Positions 33,912 to 34,235 of a stretch of 34,235 nucleotides of DNA are shown one piece after another. Every line of letters begins with the position of its first letter. Within the stretch, counting starts at the first letter, position 1. The position numbers were made by a program, and so were the translations under genes. This DNA is from Gammaproteobacteria bacterium (lineage in GTDB: Bacteria > Pseudomonadota > Gammaproteobacteria > HK1). The notes below the pieces were generated by a model. The model worked only from the letters and a program-made list of their open reading frames with translations, was not told the origin of the DNA and ran no database searches. The stretch is from the NCBI GenBank assembly GCA_009937425.1, contig JAACFO010000032.1, positions 1 to 34,235 on the forward strand. Reading direction: 5' to 3'.

Positions 33912-34235
33912 ATGAGTCAACGCATAAAACCCCAGCATGATCCCGGGCAGGCACCGGTGGAGATCTTTCGCCAGAAGGTCGCCGCTACCGCCAGAGCCAT
34001 CGCCAGGGAGCCCGAGCTCAACGTCGAATTCATCCCCGAGGCGGCTCCCGCCGAAGGCAAAACCCTGCGCCTGGCACAGCCCCCGGGGAATCTTCCCTAC
34101 GACCAGGTCTCGCGCATTCGCGGCCAGACGGATTCGGTCGCGCTGCGTTACCGCCACCACGACGCGAAGCTGCATCAGAAGCTGGCCCCGCAGGCGGCGG
34201 AGTCCCGTGCCATCTTCGACGCTCTGGAACAAACC
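33912..34235 (+). CDS. cobT: Cobaltochelatase subunit CobT, N-terminal part (cut by window end)
   Basis: An open frame from the ATG at 33912 runs to the window end without a stop, giving the first 108 residues. The opening (EIFRQKVAATARAIAREPELNVEF) and later ARLP-like stretch DQVSRIRGQTDSVALRYRHHD match CobT, the partner of CobS. The MIDAS-containing C-terminal half lies outside the window. A GTG three codons upstream could also be used. Confidence 0.88.
   Translation, partial: MSQRIKPQHDPGQAPVEIFRQKVAATARAIAREPELNVEFIPEAAPAEGKTLRLAQPPGNLPYDQVSRIRGQTDSVALRYRHHDAKLHQKLAPQAAESRAIFDALEQT

Noticed and set aside
32763..34232. Long minus-strand open frame of 489 codons opposite cobS/cobT
   Set aside because: Low-complexity composition and complete overlap with two recognised genes mark it as a shadow.

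Overview
This 34 kb window is a dense, GC-rich denitrification island from a proteobacterium. The nir gene content and order, the Dnr-type FNR boxes, the CtaA/CtaB/Sco set and the CobS/CobT cobaltochelatase all suggest a gamma- or betaproteobacterial denitrifier. I cannot fix the lineage from sequence alone. Genes are tightly packed, often overlapping, with several GTG and TTG starts. I saw no IS element, phage gene, CRISPR array, tRNA or rRNA, and no gene-free stretch longer than about 300 bases.

Layout. (1) 54-767 (-) is a CRP/FNR regulator, divergent from the nitrite reductase block. (2) 910-11874 (+) holds a short NosR/NirI-type flavo-iron-sulfur membrane protein, NirS (cytochrome cd1), and the complete heme d1 pathway: nirE, nirC, nirF, nirD, nirL, nirG, a small cytochrome c, nirH, nirJ, nirN. 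(3) 11968-13133 (+) is a tandem universal stress protein plus a small cytochrome c. It converges on a cyclopropane fatty acid synthase (-) with an AraC regulator upstream of it. (4) 15723-25031 (-) is a long operon-like run around a heme-copper oxidase-type enzyme: small membrane subunit, CuA subunit II, subunit I, CtaB, Sco, a cytochrome b/ferredoxin/MvhD fusion, an unknown anchored protein, a hemerythrin, CtaA and a CBS/nucleotidyltransferase protein. A 61-residue membrane protein lies just upstream. (5) 25500-32766 holds a second Sco and a SirB-like protein, a Dnr regulator (-), a thioredoxin-like protein, a PAS-GGDEF protein, an APH-like/P-loop kinase fusion, a second universal stress protein and HemN. 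(6) 32877 to the window end is cobS and the start of cobT.

How it works together. Ten FNR/Dnr-type boxes (TTGAy-N4-rTCAA) stand in front of almost every transcription unit. The natural regulator is the Dnr encoded here, which has the ETFSR recognition helix. NirS makes NO. No classical cNOR or qNOR is in the window. The heme-copper subunit I resembles the B (ba3) family but has Gln where oxygen reductases have the active-site Tyr (H231-x3-Q235). This change, the Dnr box in front of the operon, the linkage to nirS and the dedicated heme A/O and copper maturation genes make it a strong candidate for an alternative NO reductase (eNOR/bNOR-like) with full CuA. The cytochrome b/2x[4Fe-4S]/MvhD fusion in the same run is the most unusual protein and may be its electron-input module. 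HemN, the Usp proteins, the CFA synthase and a diguanylate cyclase look like regulon members supporting anaerobic NO-respiring life.
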